Shown: positions 33,144 through 43,397 of the stretch, in pieces
Position numbering within the stretch: position 1 is the stretch's first letter
How the letters are laid out: each line of letters begins with the position of its first letter
Source of the DNA: Liopterus haemorrhoidalis
Taxonomy: Eukaryota; Arthropoda; Insecta; Coleoptera; Dytiscidae
NCBI GenBank assembly: GCA_963971575.1
Contig: OZ020611.1
Coordinates: 22,613,279-22,677,278 of the forward strand
DNA length: 64,000 bases
Direction of reading: 5' to 3'
The notes under the pieces: generated by a model
Told to the model about the DNA's origin: nothing
The model's input: the letters and a program-made list of their open reading frames with translations, nothing else
Database searches by the model: none
Made by a program: the position numbers and the translations under genes

Positions 33144-33440
33144 ATCAGTCTCTTCAAAAATTAATCCATCTTAGGTTTCATCCAATTCGTTGCTTATACC
33201 GCATTTCTTAAAAGACTTTATAATCGTCTCTTCATTTACAGCTTCCCAAGAATTTTTTGCCCAGATACATACTTTTGAAATTGTCCGTTTCATGCGTCCT
33301 GTTGTAACATCGTGATTTGGCTTTGTTGTCCACTTGTTCCAATCTTCCCGCATATTTTTATTTTTTTATTATTTATAGACATATCTAAGGGTTGTAATTT
33401 ACTTGTAAAGCCTCCAGAAAAGACTGCTGATTCTATATTC
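33144..33440 (-). pseudogene. pogo/DDE_1 transposase C-terminal remnant
   Basis: On the minus strand it reads FTSKLQPLDMSIN, then after a frameshift in an A run MREDWNKWT, and then TIIKSFKKCGISNELDET. These match the C-terminal end of pogo-type DDE transposases (usual TSKLQPLD...SFKxCGISNALDG). An in-frame TAA follows, then DGLIFEETDNSSD, where the SINE enters; ENNTNSDINILK resumes beyond it and ends in a stop near 32450. The catalytic core is missing. Confidence 0.75.
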
Positions 33441-33611
33441 TTTTCGTTTAAATTAAATCTTTTAAAATCATTTTCGTTGATTCTATTTTATGCGTTGTGA
33501 ATTAACGTACCTCGTATAATCGTCCATACCTTCGAACCATAAGACGTAACCCAATTTTAAGCCTATTTTTCTATGTAAAAAGGTGCGTCTTAGAGTCCGA
33601 AAAATACGGTA

Positions 33612-34057
33612 TTTAACATTATTAACTACACTGGACAGAAATAAGAAAGAAAGAATACTAAGAAACACCACTGTTGTTACTTAACATGTTTTACTCCAGA
33701 ACCTTTCAATTAATGATTGTAAAATGATTTTGATGTAAACAAAAAATATTGTTCTATAACAAAATATCTACGAAATTCTGCAATATGTGAAATAACACTT
33801 CAAATTGATTTTTTTTATAATTATAAATTTAAAAAACTAATCCCTCCATTTTAATAAACACTGTTTATCTCTGGTTTCTGCCATCGATAATTTATGATGG
33901 CTCTTATTTCTAAAACCTATTGAATTATTTTATTATTATTAATAACGTGCACTTCATTTGAATATTGCACTTACGTGCAGAGCCGTAGTTACACTTTTAG
34001 AGACCCAAGGCGCTGAACCTAGATGAGGCCTCTATTAATGCAGTGGCTTCTCATGCA
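33612..34057. other. No gene; possible hAT terminus near 33977
   Basis: GCAGAGCCGTAGTTACAC near 33977 resembles the CAGAGCCGCAGTAAGG end at 14912. Nothing else is recognised. Confidence 0.35.
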
Positions 34058-34245
34058 TAGGTATCAGGGGGCGAGCTCCTACACCTAGATGAGGGGTGAA
34101 TGATTGTGAAAATGGGAGTAATGTAAACATATTATTCTCGCCCGAATAATATCACCGACGAAGGAGGCTCGAACCACCGACCGGACAGTCAGACTGTTTC
34201 CAAGTCTAAACCACACGTCTCAATGCGCTCGGCCACTCCGTTGGC
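34058..34245 (-). mobile_element. tRNA-derived SINE, copy 3, 3'-truncated
   Basis: The minus-strand head CCAACGGAGTGGCCGAGCGC is the best preserved of the three, with B box GGTTCGAGCCTCC and body TATTATTCGGGCGAGAATAA. The tail after GAGCTCGCCCCCTGATACC is lost. Confidence 0.75.
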
Positions 34246-34249
34246 ATTA

Positions 34250-34880
34250 ACGTTAATTGATAGATTATGTACTCTTGATTTGATAAGCTAAGCAGTTGTC
34301 GTCTTGCATTGTAAGAGTGAGCACGAATAATAAACCATCTTATATGCGTATGGTTTCTTTATTTAAATAATTTTTGTTGTTATTTTACCTAACGCTAACA
34401 AATATTAAAGGTATTTGAAGCCCACAAATATATTTAAAAAACATTGTTGTCTGATATCTGTTATTAAGTTATTGACCAATAACAATTTTACAGTAATTTT
34501 TCCTACAATTCAAAATATTCTATTAGATTCGCTGCATATTTTGATATACAGATTGTTGCCAATTTTATTTCAGATTGTTAGCTTTGTACAAGAAACTTGT
34601 GATCTGTTACACGTACCGTCAAATATATTTAACTAGTTTTCGTTTCGTTTGACGCACAATGTGACACCAGATTAATTCTTGTTAGAGTTAAATGTGTTTC
34701 AGGAATCGTTTAGGTGATGCTATTTTACCTGGTTATAATTACACTATAGATTAGTAACTTGGATTTCCCAACAAGTTAATTATGTATTAACATACGTAAC
34801 ATACAAAACTATTTTTCCGTGTTGTCTTGAAATTCTTGGTATTAAATAATTTCTCGATTTAAGCCAAAGTTTTGTTACTT
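34250..34880. other. No recognisable gene or element
   Basis: AT-rich. The 73-codon frame at 34415-34636 has no family likeness. Confidence 0.35.
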
Positions 34881-34918
34881 TCTAGGATTTCATAGATATA
34901 ACCAAGAAACCCTTATAT

Positions 34919-35534
34919 CAGTGATGGCGAACCTAGGACACGCGTGTCACGAGCGACACGCCAAGACATTTTGGGTGACACGCATCGTTTACGGACGGTC
35001 TTCGGCCAAGAACAGCGAGCGTATCTGGCCTCGACTTGAGGTCCAAGCTTGAGAATCTGGAAAGAAATCGTTTGGAGAATGAAAAAGAGTGCCACTACGA
35101 ACAGGAAATTTGGAGCGCTTGGAAACGATTACCGAACACTTTTAGCACTTTGAAACATCTAGCGATGGCTTTGTTCGTAATGTTTGCCTCTACGTACTTT
35201 GGTGAGATCTTATTCTCGGCGTTAAATAATATTAAAACCAATAAAAGAAACCGACTGACAGATGAAGTTACTAGTGCTTGCTTGGGCTTGAAGTGCACGA
35301 AATACCAACCTTCAATTGAAGTTTTAGCCAATGCAAATCAGCAACAAAAAAGTCACCAATGTAAAGAATTATTTGTTTTTGCTTTTAAAAAATGTAACTA
35401 TTTTTTTACTACGGCTGCATACCATTATGGATTATTTAAAATTATGGATATTTCTAGACGAGACACGGCACCCGATTTAAACTAGGTTTTTTCCGAAATT
35501 TTACACACCGAGCTCAAAAGGTTCGCCATCACAG
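34919..35534 (+). mobile_element. hAT element with exact 8-bp duplication
   Basis: Inverted ends CAGTGATGGCGAACCT and AGGTTCGCCATCACAG. CCTTATAT flanks both sides exactly (34911-34918, 35535-35542). It carries a transposase C-terminal remnant (next entry). Confidence 0.85.
35036..35485 (+). pseudogene. hAT transposase C-terminal remnant (GTF2IRD2/ZBED-like)
   Basis: The open frame of 149 codons contains IWSAWKRLPNTFSTLKHLA, MFASTYFGEILFSALNNIKT and KRNRLTDEVTSACLGLKC. This is the hAT dimerisation region as seen in GTF2IRD2/ZBED-type insect transposases (usual FGSTYxCExxFSxMKxIK, NRLTDExLxxCL). Only the C-terminal third remains; the BED finger and catalytic residues are missing. The start methionine is arbitrary. 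Confidence 0.75.
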
Positions 35535-35570
35535 CCTTATATCGTCACTTATGTGTCTATATCTACCTAT

Positions 35571-35934
35571 AGCGGACTGGCAACATTTTCAAGCCCTGGA
35601 AAATTAGATTAAATGGGCCTTTGGTTCAAGGACCGGCCCAGAATCGGTCCTATTGTAGCCAATTCACTGGAAATTTGCATACAAAAATTACTTGTACCAA
35701 CAAATAAAAAAATACCAAGTACGTTTTTGTAATATGTATATATTGTGACCAGACGTCTCGTTTTAAACGGGATAGTACCGTTTTAAACTTCAAAGTCCCG
35801 GTGTCCCCAGTAGTCTATTAAGGGTTTTTCTTGATTGGTTAGTTTCTTAATCTCATGCACCCTCAATAAATTTAATTTGGGTCCTTTTGTTGTACATTGA
35901 TGACATCTGGTTTGAAATTTGAAATAGATTTGTC
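35571..35934. other. Decayed MITE pieces, no gene
   Basis: GACCAGACGTCTCGTTTTAA near 35751 resembles a common MITE end. No complete element can be delimited. Confidence 0.3.
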
Positions 35935-36095
35935 TATCAATAGAATAGAATAGAACTTTATTATTCTTGCCCTAAGGCTTCGAATCTTACATAATATTTT
36001 ACAAAATTTAAAAAAATCTAGGTATGTATGTTTTACATTTTGTTAACAAAAAATTACATTGTAATTTTTACAACCCTTAAAAAAATAATATAAAT

Positions 36096-36195
36096 AAATA
36101 AATACATACATATACATATACATACATACATATATATACACATGCATATATATATACACACATACACACACACATATATACCTATACATATATAC
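36096..36195. repeat. CA/TA-rich microsatellite
   Basis: ACATA, ATATAC and CACACA runs lie within the 3' UTR of the LINE remnant. Confidence 0.85.
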
Positions 36196-36494
36196 ATTCC
36201 ATCTTCTTTCTTTTATCATTGAATCTTCATTCTTTTTAATATATTTCTCATTATTTCTTCTCCTGATCCCAGGTCATCTAATAATTCTGTCATACTTCTG
36301 CTCTCTTTTCCATTTTCGCATTCATAGAACAAATGCCACATTGTTTCTTCTTTTTCTTCGCATATTCTGCATTTTTTTTTTTTCCTCAGCTCTTTTCCAT
36401 ATTTTATTTTCAGTGCTTTCATTACCACATCTAAATCTGGCAATTATTCTCTGGCTTTATTATCAAGAGTGACAATGTGATGGTACATTGGGAA

Positions 36495-36736
36495 CAGGGC
36501 CGGATTATCCCCTTAGACAAAAAAGACATTTGTCTTGGGCCCGTAATTTTCAAGGGCCCGGATTTGGGAGGTGAAGTTCTTTTTTTTTGCTCTTCACTTG
36601 GATTTGGGAGCTGAAGACCTTTTTTTTTTGCTCTTCACTTGGTTTTGGAAGGTAAGGACCTTTTTTAAAAAAACATAGGTTGAGGGCCCGTAAATCAAAA
36701 ATGTCTTGGGCCCGGCGAAGGCTTAGTCCGCCACTG
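36495..36736. mobile_element. hAT MITE CAGGGCCGGATT with exact 8-bp duplication
   Basis: The ends are CAGGGCCGGATTATCCCC and TTAGTCCGCCACTG. ATTGGGAA flanks both sides exactly (36487-36494, 36737-36744). GGGCCCG lies on each arm. The middle is about 2.5 units of the 40-bp minisatellite. Confidence 0.85.
36565..36668 (+). repeat. Minisatellite GAAGACC-T(n)-GCTC, about 2.5 units
   Basis: Same unit as at 4770, 15017 and 27427; it includes GCTCTTCACTTGGATTTGGG, closest to the 27.5-kb array. Confidence 0.8.
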
Positions 36737-36875
36737 ATTGGGAAGTAAGTAGAGTTTCTTATTCTGTCAAGCTGTACTTGACTCTGTACATCTCTATCTC
36801 TATTCTCTATTTCGCTGATCACATTTTCACCTCTTTCTCGCGTCATCTCTATATAGAATCGTGGAATACACATTT

Positions 36876-37359
36876 ATTTCATAATATTTTCTTCTATTTA
36901 TCTCCCACCTGGACTTGTTTTTTAAATTCCTTGATTTGTCTATGTTTAAATGATCAACGAATGTGGAATTTGTGTTTTATTTTTTCTAAACGGTTCGGTG
37001 TTCGTCAATACAAATCGATAAAGATCTTCCTTTTTGACCACAGTAATTGAAACTACACGTGTTACTCGTTAACGTATAAACTCCACTTTTGTCCAATGAA
37101 TTTGCTTTTAGTTTGTTGTTGACCAATGATTTTTTAATTTTGTTAATTGTTCTAAATGAAAATTTGACTTAGCTAACACTTATTTCTATTTTAACGCTAT
37201 TTTACTAGGCAAATAGTATCTACGGAACGTTATTGGACAAATAGTGTTCAGTTTAATAATTTATTACTTGAGATTATATGCAGTGATTACATCATAAATC
37301 CCTCTTCATTTTTAGTCGAGTTATTTACAATATCTTTGCAATGAAGAAAATATTAGAAT
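36876..37359. other. No recognisable gene or element
   Basis: AT-rich, no supported feature. Confidence 0.35.
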
Positions 37360-37834
37360 CTACAGAAAAGAATCCAACGAAGGACAAATGAAGTAGAAGT
37401 AATGATGAAAAGGGGCAGAATAATTTATTGTATCATAGAGATTTGCATATGCAGTCGTTGTTCCAAAATTTGATCGAGGATCATTAGAGGACCTCATTGT
37501 TTTCAGCCCTGATCTTCTTTGTCCTCTAATGTCTTCTGGTGTTACGCCAATTCTTATTAAGTAGGTTAGTCTCTTCGTGGATTTAGTAAGCTGATTCTCT
37601 CTTTCTCTTTCCAACTTTCTTTTAAGATTTTGTTTTCCGTAGTATTTTTTCTTCAAAGTTCATTGCTCTTTTACCCTTCACAATTCTTATCTTGTCCCTG
37701 TTTCCTGTATTACTGGAATTTAGCCTGGGGTGTGTTTAGCTAAACCGAAAGCCCATTTCAAGCAGGGCCATGCGAAGAAAAAGCCTGGGGCAAAGCTTGA
37801 ATTTGGTGCCTCTCCTAACTTCCGAATGATCTGG
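37360..37834 (-). pseudogene. Possible LINE-derived fragment
   Basis: A minus-strand frame (98 codons from 37656) has a basic stretch KRKLERERENQLTKSTKR and RSGLKTMRSSNDPRSNFG. It resembles no family clearly. A LINE origin is inferred only because the stretch beyond the element at 37838 reads as reverse transcriptase in the same direction. Confidence 0.25.
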
Positions 37835-37837
37835 CTA

Positions 37838-38500
37838 ATACAATGTTCCATTACTCGACGAAAGTAACCGCGGTTGAAGTTTCCCATTCCGAAAGTGTAC
37901 GACATTAACCTTTTCAGGAAAATTGTTAGGTTTCGGAACGCAGTTACTGAAAATTTTGGTTACTTTTTTGTAACCAAACTAACCGTGGAAATATCGCGGT
38001 TAGTGTGGTTATTTCCTCCCACTACAAACTTCAGATCTAATGTAAACTACAAAAGGCGGGAATTTCAGAACAATTACAATAAGGCGAGAGTTAAATGGAG
38101 GGAATTAATCGTTTCTTTGTAGTGCAAGTAGTAAATTATAATATTATTTTACTATAGTCTATAATTAAAACAGTAAGAATGAGTGTAAGAAACTGATTTT
38201 TAGAAATATTGATCGATGTCGTGAAAAATAATATCGAGAAAAATCATATATGTTCTTATATAATGTGCCATTGTAAACAAGTACTAATAAAACAAATATT
38301 TTTATTAATAAGTTTGTAAGAGAATATCTATAACCTATAACGTCCATAAAATGACAGTTCAGTTGTCTGTTTTATCAACTGTGAAGTGTGACTACCGTTC
38401 CGTAACTAAAACGCGTTTTCAGGTAACCATTGGGTAACCACAACTTACCACGACTTTACCGTAACCGCGACCGCGGTAGTTAGGTGTGCGGAACATTGTA
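37838..38500. mobile_element. TIR element ATACAATGTTCC with CCGCGGT motifs
   Basis: ATACAATGTTCC is inverted at both ends, with TA on each side (37836-37837, 38501-38502). AACCGCGGTT-like motifs lie on both arms. There is no transposase. The open frame at 37874-38122 is filler. Confidence 0.6.
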
Positions 38501-38534
38501 TTAGTGACAATATTTACACCGCCTTTCGCAGAAC

Positions 38535-38840
38535 TATGATTTTAGGTATTGCTGCTCTAAACCTTTTTTTCCTCTTCTATCCACCCTAGATTTCGTACCC
38601 GTATAGCATTAGTGTTTTGACGGGCGTGTCAAACATAAATAATTTGCTTTTAAAATTGTTGTGGATAATTCTTTCTCCTATGTTCCACCCTCTTCCCATT
38701 ACCATTCTTGATTTTTTGTTGTTGTTATTTCCTTTATGTGTGCCTAGTCTTCATTGTTTTTCTGGAAGGTGTATCCTAAGTACTTGAAACCTTTTACTAT
38801 TCCTCCTTCCCTCCTTCCAGAACTCCAACAACACGGTCTT
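38535..38840 (-). pseudogene. LINE reverse transcriptase C-terminal remnant
   Basis: On the minus strand, VKGFKYLGYTFQKNNED is the thumb-region signature of insect non-LTR reverse transcriptases (usual VxxFKYLGYxFQxNG). AHIKEI follows, and after frameshifts ANYLCLTRPSKH matches the WLFDxLVxxxLxYG region. Stops and frameshifts make it dead. Confidence 0.65.
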
Positions 38841-39599
38841 TTTACGTGTATTTCCTTTTTATGAAATTTGATTGCATTTGATTTGCATTTTGAAAAATAA
38901 AATGTATTTGACCAGCACTTATTTCCGAGTAATTTCCCAATTCCTACCCTTTAAAATAATTTCGTCTTATGAGCTCTCCCCCAAGAAAAATTCACGGGAG
39001 CGCCTGTTCAGTACTGACTATCATATTCTTTTTGTGCAGGTATTTTACTTCTTTTTTTAACAATACCAAACTAATATTTATATAAAAAGTTGTTTAGAAA
39101 TAAACGAAATAATAGTGTTGTAATTTTTTTGCCGAAATGATTCTTCTATTATCATATTTATTAAGAAATTTTCTTAAAAATACCAAAATTAAAAAACTTT
39201 AATCATTGCAAATTTTTAACCGAACGCGTCAATGAAAATCAGGAAAACTTGCGGCTTTAAATCCGGTATTGGTTAACAACACTCCATTTAAGCAACTAAT
39301 GAATCAACAACCGCAGGAAATAATAATAAAACACACACACATTGGCATACCAATCACACATATTCACTAACACATTCATAATATATTAACAACTCCACTC
39401 ACAATGTATTGTAATATTGGTGCTACTCCCAATGACAAAAATTACATGTAATTACCATGACATCATCTAAATTTCATTACTGATGGTGGGGAGAATTCTA
39501 TGTAACACAACAATGACTAATCTCAGATGAGAATTACTATCAGCAAATAATTTAACTTTCAGTATCTTTCGAACGGTTCTACAGTTACCTGTTATATCT
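38841..39599. other. No recognisable gene or element
   Basis: AT-rich. A short (AC)n run lies near 39333. Nothing further is supported. Confidence 0.35.
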
Positions 39600-39968
39600 A
39601 TGCGCGGTAAAATAAACTTTTGTTTGTTGCGCAGCTTAGTGTATTGTTGTGTTTTTATTTAATTATTTTACGTTTTAACAAAGTGAAGAGTGAAAATTGA
39701 TACAAATAAATAATTAAATTAATTAATAGTGAGTTTCATAAGTTATTATAAGTGATAAACAAAGTATAAAATATATTTAAACTAATATAAATGTCAGTAT
39801 TTAATTTGATTAATAGTTTTTCGTTTGATAAACTATGTGTTAAAATGATTATAATTTAAATTTAATGTTTCTATATTTACAATCTAAGTATTTAAACTCT
39901 AATTAAAATTTCTTAAACTTAAAAATATTGTTTGTTTAACATTTTTAATCAGTAAAAATACAATATAG
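39600..39968 (+). promoter_or_regulatory. Weak candidate promoter and 5' UTR exon
   Basis: A purine-rich leader-like stretch (AACAAAGTGAAGAGTGAAAA near 39678) ends in AATATAG before a strong donor GTAAGT at 39969. No obvious repeat covers it. There is no ATG frame of note, so it would be non-coding. This is inference from one splice-like signal. Confidence 0.18.
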
Positions 39969-40424
39969 GTAAGTCTGTGTATAGTTCTTTTGAAAAATTT
40001 ACTTTTACATTTATTTAACTGCGGTAATTTAGATTGTCTATCTATAATTTATGTTAATAAAGGTGAAATATTACTTTTTTGGATTATTGTGCAGTATCTG
40101 TTTACAATTAGCATGTATCGATAGAAACTGTTCAAATAAAAAAACATTTTAATGATGTTATTCGTAACAAATGGTCGTACCGATTGTTATTATTTTAACG
40201 TCGGTGTAATTATCATCGCACTGCTAACGCAGGTAGTTTGGATGGATGTTATGCCGGCTTATTGTGCTATTCCGAAACATGTATAGACAATCCTGAGCAG
40301 GTTCACATGGACTAGTAGCTAGTCCGTTTTCTATATAATGCCGTTATTAGTATAGTAGGTGTTTACATACAACACTTCATCCTTTCCTAATGCACTTGTG
40401 CGAGGAAGCATAGTTTCTGAAGTT

Positions 40425-40600
40425 AAGTTTGTTAGGTGGCAGGTACGCTATACCTGCGCACAGCGCGATATTGTACTATCTCGTTGACTGATCCCGAAGC
40501 TAAAGTTTGATAGATGGCAGGTTTGCTAAACCTGCGACACCTGCGCACAGCATCGTACTCTACTATCCCGGTGACTCTACTATCCCAAAATCAAGACAGT
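40425..40600. repeat. Tandem pair with GGCAGGT...ACCTGC hairpins
   Basis: Two units of about 80-90 bp share AAGTTT, GGCAGGT, a short loop, ACCTGCG, GCGCACAGC, TACTCTAC/GTACTATC and GTTGACT/GTGACT. Each holds a hairpin (GGCAGGTACGCTATACCTGC in the first). Class is unknown. Confidence 0.55.
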
Positions 40601-40728
40601 AGGTGCATGGTATCAGAGTCGTAACTAGGATTTTGGACGCTTATGGCCAAGAATGAAAACGGCGCCTTTTTAATTTTGATTATTTAAAAAAAGTTAACAA
40701 AAAAAATGCTATTCTAAAAAAATATATA

Positions 40729-40914
40729 CAGCCTTGGACAAATGTATGGAGCACCCTACGTTTTATTGAATTTTAGGATTATTACTGGAAAAATGGTAAA
40801 TAAAATAATACATACAGCTTTTAATGACAACTTTAATCAAAATTATTAATATTTTGTGGTACCTCCTCGTGCTTCCATTACCGCTCGTACCCTTTTAGGC
40901 ATACTGTCTACAAG
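40729..40914 (-). pseudogene. Tc1-like element end with transposase C-terminus
   Basis: The terminus CAGCCTTGGACAAATGTATG begins right after TA at 40727-40728. On the minus strand the frame ending at 40846 reads LVDSMPKRVRAVMEARGGTT then KY and stop, the standard Tc1 transposase C-terminus (usual LxxSMPxRxxAVIxxxGGxTxY). Upstream coding is lost after 40914, so only about 23 residues survive. Confidence 0.8.
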
Positions 40915-42520
40915 TTTTTTTATAAGCAAAAACTAAGTAGATATCTTATTGGTTCCAAGATACATTGAGGAATCCTATTTCACCAACAGAATTTTTTTAT
41001 AGAATTTTTATAGAAGGTTTATAGAATAAAAAATAGCAATTTACTCCTTTCGGGGTGCAATTAAAAAAATATGTTAAAAAGATATTTTAAGTTTTTAAGT
41101 TAACAGTTTTAATCCCGAAACACTACCTTAGAATGAGAATTTTGAGATGCTATATGGCCTTTGTTCGAATCCTGGTTTTACTCTATTATCATACTAAATT
41201 TGGTTAAAATATGTTAAACTGTTTTTAAAAAAGATTTGTCAAAAGCAAAAATAAATAAACCAAAATAATAAAGTTCATAAATATCGGCAAAAGTAAAAAA
41301 ATATAATATAGATGTTGTCTCGTTCTACATAGACTAATCATAGTTTTGCTAAATAACTAAATAAAAATCAGTGCTGTTTGCCGACAATATTTGAGGCGAA
41401 CATTTCCGATGCTGCCCAAAGAGCCACTATCAGAATATAGTCATCCGATCAAATATTGAACGAAAATTCCTATCCTCTCACTGCATATTTAATAGATATT
41501 CCAATGGTCCAATATAATTAAAAACAAAATTATTAATTTCTCGTTTCTAGTGGGACTTTTTTGAGATTTTCGATTTTTCTAGTTATGATGAAGGCATTTC
41601 CTATCTGTATGCAAAATTTCAACTCGGTAGCATATCTGGAAGTGGGTTAGAATTTCCAGACATACCCACAAATATTCAGTTTTATATATAAAGATTTCCA
41701 GCCAAGTTATTTTAAATTTTAATTTTCAAAAACTGGATGCAACATGTTTGGATAGGGACACAATTTTAATGTTTGCCATTGGCGCCATTTACCCTAGGTA
41801 CGCCGCTGCTGTACATATATACATTTAATGACATTCAATGTATTTTTTAAATAATTTAAAATAAATCTTTATAAATAACCTTTTACTATGTTTTTTTTTA
41901 ACAAAGTAGGTACACATTACAGTAAAATATAATACATTATATTATTGAATTTTTTAAAATTTAATAAAATCCGAACAATTTAACAATCAATCAATTTTGG
42001 CTTTTGAAAGATTTACTTTATGTAAAGAGTATTACCATAACAACGTTAAGAAACAAATTGTACAATAATACACTATTAATTCACTAGTGAATTTACAGAC
42101 AAATGACTCCAAAATAGGTAACCAAATTTTTTCCATTTAAAAAATCAAAAATCGATTATATTGAACGCATATTTTTAAATCGGTCACCTAGTTGGGATAT
42201 AATATTGTCAACAACTTCATAAAACAAATGTTTTAATTAATCCTGACTTGAAAATATAGTTGTTTCTTCTGTTTCTCCAGTTGCATTTTCGCTTCAACTT
42301 GGGTAATGAGTCAATTTCAAGGTCTTCACATACCTTCTCATAAATGTCACGATTTGTAACAAGTTAAATTTGTTTTGCAAAAGTTTGAGTTTGAGTTGCA
42401 AAAGGGTCAATTTGATTTGCAAAAGAGTGAATTTAGACCTGTAAATTGACCAACAATTTATTAATGCTCTCACACGATCTTGTCGTTTTAATGTATGGAA
42501 TATGGAATGTTTCCTTTAAT
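40915..42520. other. No gene; scattered decayed repeat phrases
   Basis: TTGTTCGAATCCTGGTTTTA near 41164 and GCAAAATTTCAACTCGGTAG near 41610 are phrases common to insect Helitron-like repeats, but no element can be delimited. AGTTTGAGTTGCAAAAGGG-type short repeats lie near 42370-42430. Confidence 0.3.
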
Positions 42521-42948
42521 ATTGTCACCTGACAATAACTGAAGCGCCTCTAGTGAGATTTTGAGAAACTGACAGGTGGAGGATAGTCGAGTTTGTATAC
42601 TCTTGTTTTCATAGCGAGTTTTTAAAAAATGTCTTTAAAATTGCAAGAAAAAATTAAATGCAACGTGAATTGTTGTGTTTATCTTTGCAATGCAAAAGTA
42701 GGTCGTGAAAGAGACCTAAGTTTTCATCGTGTTAAATAAAGCCTTATTACCTTCAATTATAACCCTAGAGGTTACTTGGGCACTGAGAAAACGGAAAATT
42801 TCATTTAACGCAACCCTCATATTGAATAATAAATTAATTTCAATAAATATCACAAGAAGATACCATTGAAGCTGTCAAAAATATCCTATCTGCGTCAGCC
42901 ATGATGTACAATGCAGTGGCGCCTCTATCGGTAGTGTCAGATGACAAT
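42521..42948 (+). mobile_element. TIR element carrying a THAP remnant
   Basis: ATTGTCACCTGACA at the left and its complement at the right (TGTCAGATGACAAT) are inverted, each followed by GCGCCTCTA-type sequence. The duplication is not clear. The THAP-like piece inside suggests a P-element-type or other THAP-bearing transposon. Confidence 0.5.
42629..42739 (+). pseudogene. THAP-domain N-terminal remnant
   Basis: A 36-codon frame has CNVNCCVYLCNAKVGRERDL then SFHRVK and a stop. CCVxxCNxxxGR...SFHR is the start of a THAP zinc finger (usual CCVPGCNSR...SFHRFP). Shortly after, in another frame, EVTWALRKRK resembles the WxxALxRKN part of the same domain. THAP fingers bind DNA in P-element transposases and related host proteins. 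Frameshift and length make it dead. Confidence 0.6.
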
Positions 42949-42949
42949 A

Positions 42950-43397
42950 ATAACGACAATACAATGTTGTTTAAGTAATATTTTTTTCATTTTAAAAATA
43001 TTTGGAGGGATATGTATCAAATAGTAGATAATGCATTACCCTATAAAAATATGTCAGTCAAAATATTTTATCAATATACTAAGCCCTATGTTTATTTCCA
43101 GATAATATTTGAAGGGAACTTAATTATTATCGATTAATCCAAAGTTTATTAAAATTAAAAATATGCCATACCTATTAACCTAGATATTTTGGAAATATTA
43201 TAACAGTGACCTATTTTAGCTAATATTGTAAATCAGTAGATTTTTCAGTATGTAATTTGCTGACACTAGATTAGGTCACAACTCGTGAATCATATATTGT
43301 TATTTTTTACCAGCGAATGTTAATATTTTTAATTTCACACATGAACCAGCAGTAGCGCTGCCAGAAATTTAGCAACGGGAAGGGGTTGCAACTAAAC
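42950..43397. other. No recognisable gene or element
   Basis: AT-rich; nothing supported. Confidence 0.35.

Larger units (their letters stand above)
32304..33609 (-). mobile_element. pogo-like DNA transposon, interrupted
   Basis: Inverted ends CCGTATTTTTCGGAC are followed by RTAAGACG-type sequence. TA flanks both sides (32302-32303, 33610-33611). It holds the end of a DDE_1 transposase on the minus strand and is split by a SINE, which itself holds a MITE. Without these insertions it is about 0.68 kb, so most of the transposase is gone. Confidence 0.75.
34883..35570 (+). mobile_element. Helentron-like head fragment split by a hAT
   Basis: AGGATTTCATAGATATAACC with AAACCCTTATAT, then CGTCACTTATGTGTCTAT after the hAT, follows the layout of the Helentron-like heads at 46766 and 51965. 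The rest of that element is absent. Confidence 0.5.
35935..36875 (-). pseudogene. LINE 3' remnant with Cys/His tail motif, split by a hAT MITE
   Basis: Minus-strand text includes ISEIENRDRDVQSQVQLDRI, a hAT MITE at 36495-36736, then PDLDVVMKALKIKYGKEL, CRICEEKEETMWHLFYEC and LLDDLGSGEEIMRNILKRM before the stop near 36216. The CxxC...H...C pattern is the usual C-terminal finger of insect non-LTR reverse transcriptases. A 3' UTR follows with a CA/TA microsatellite (36096-36183) and an AATAAAGTTCTATTC tail at about 35940. Only the extreme C-terminus remains. Confidence 0.7.

Noticed and set aside
37874..38122. 82-codon plus-strand frame
   Set aside because: Lies inside a TIR element and is derived from its inverted arms.
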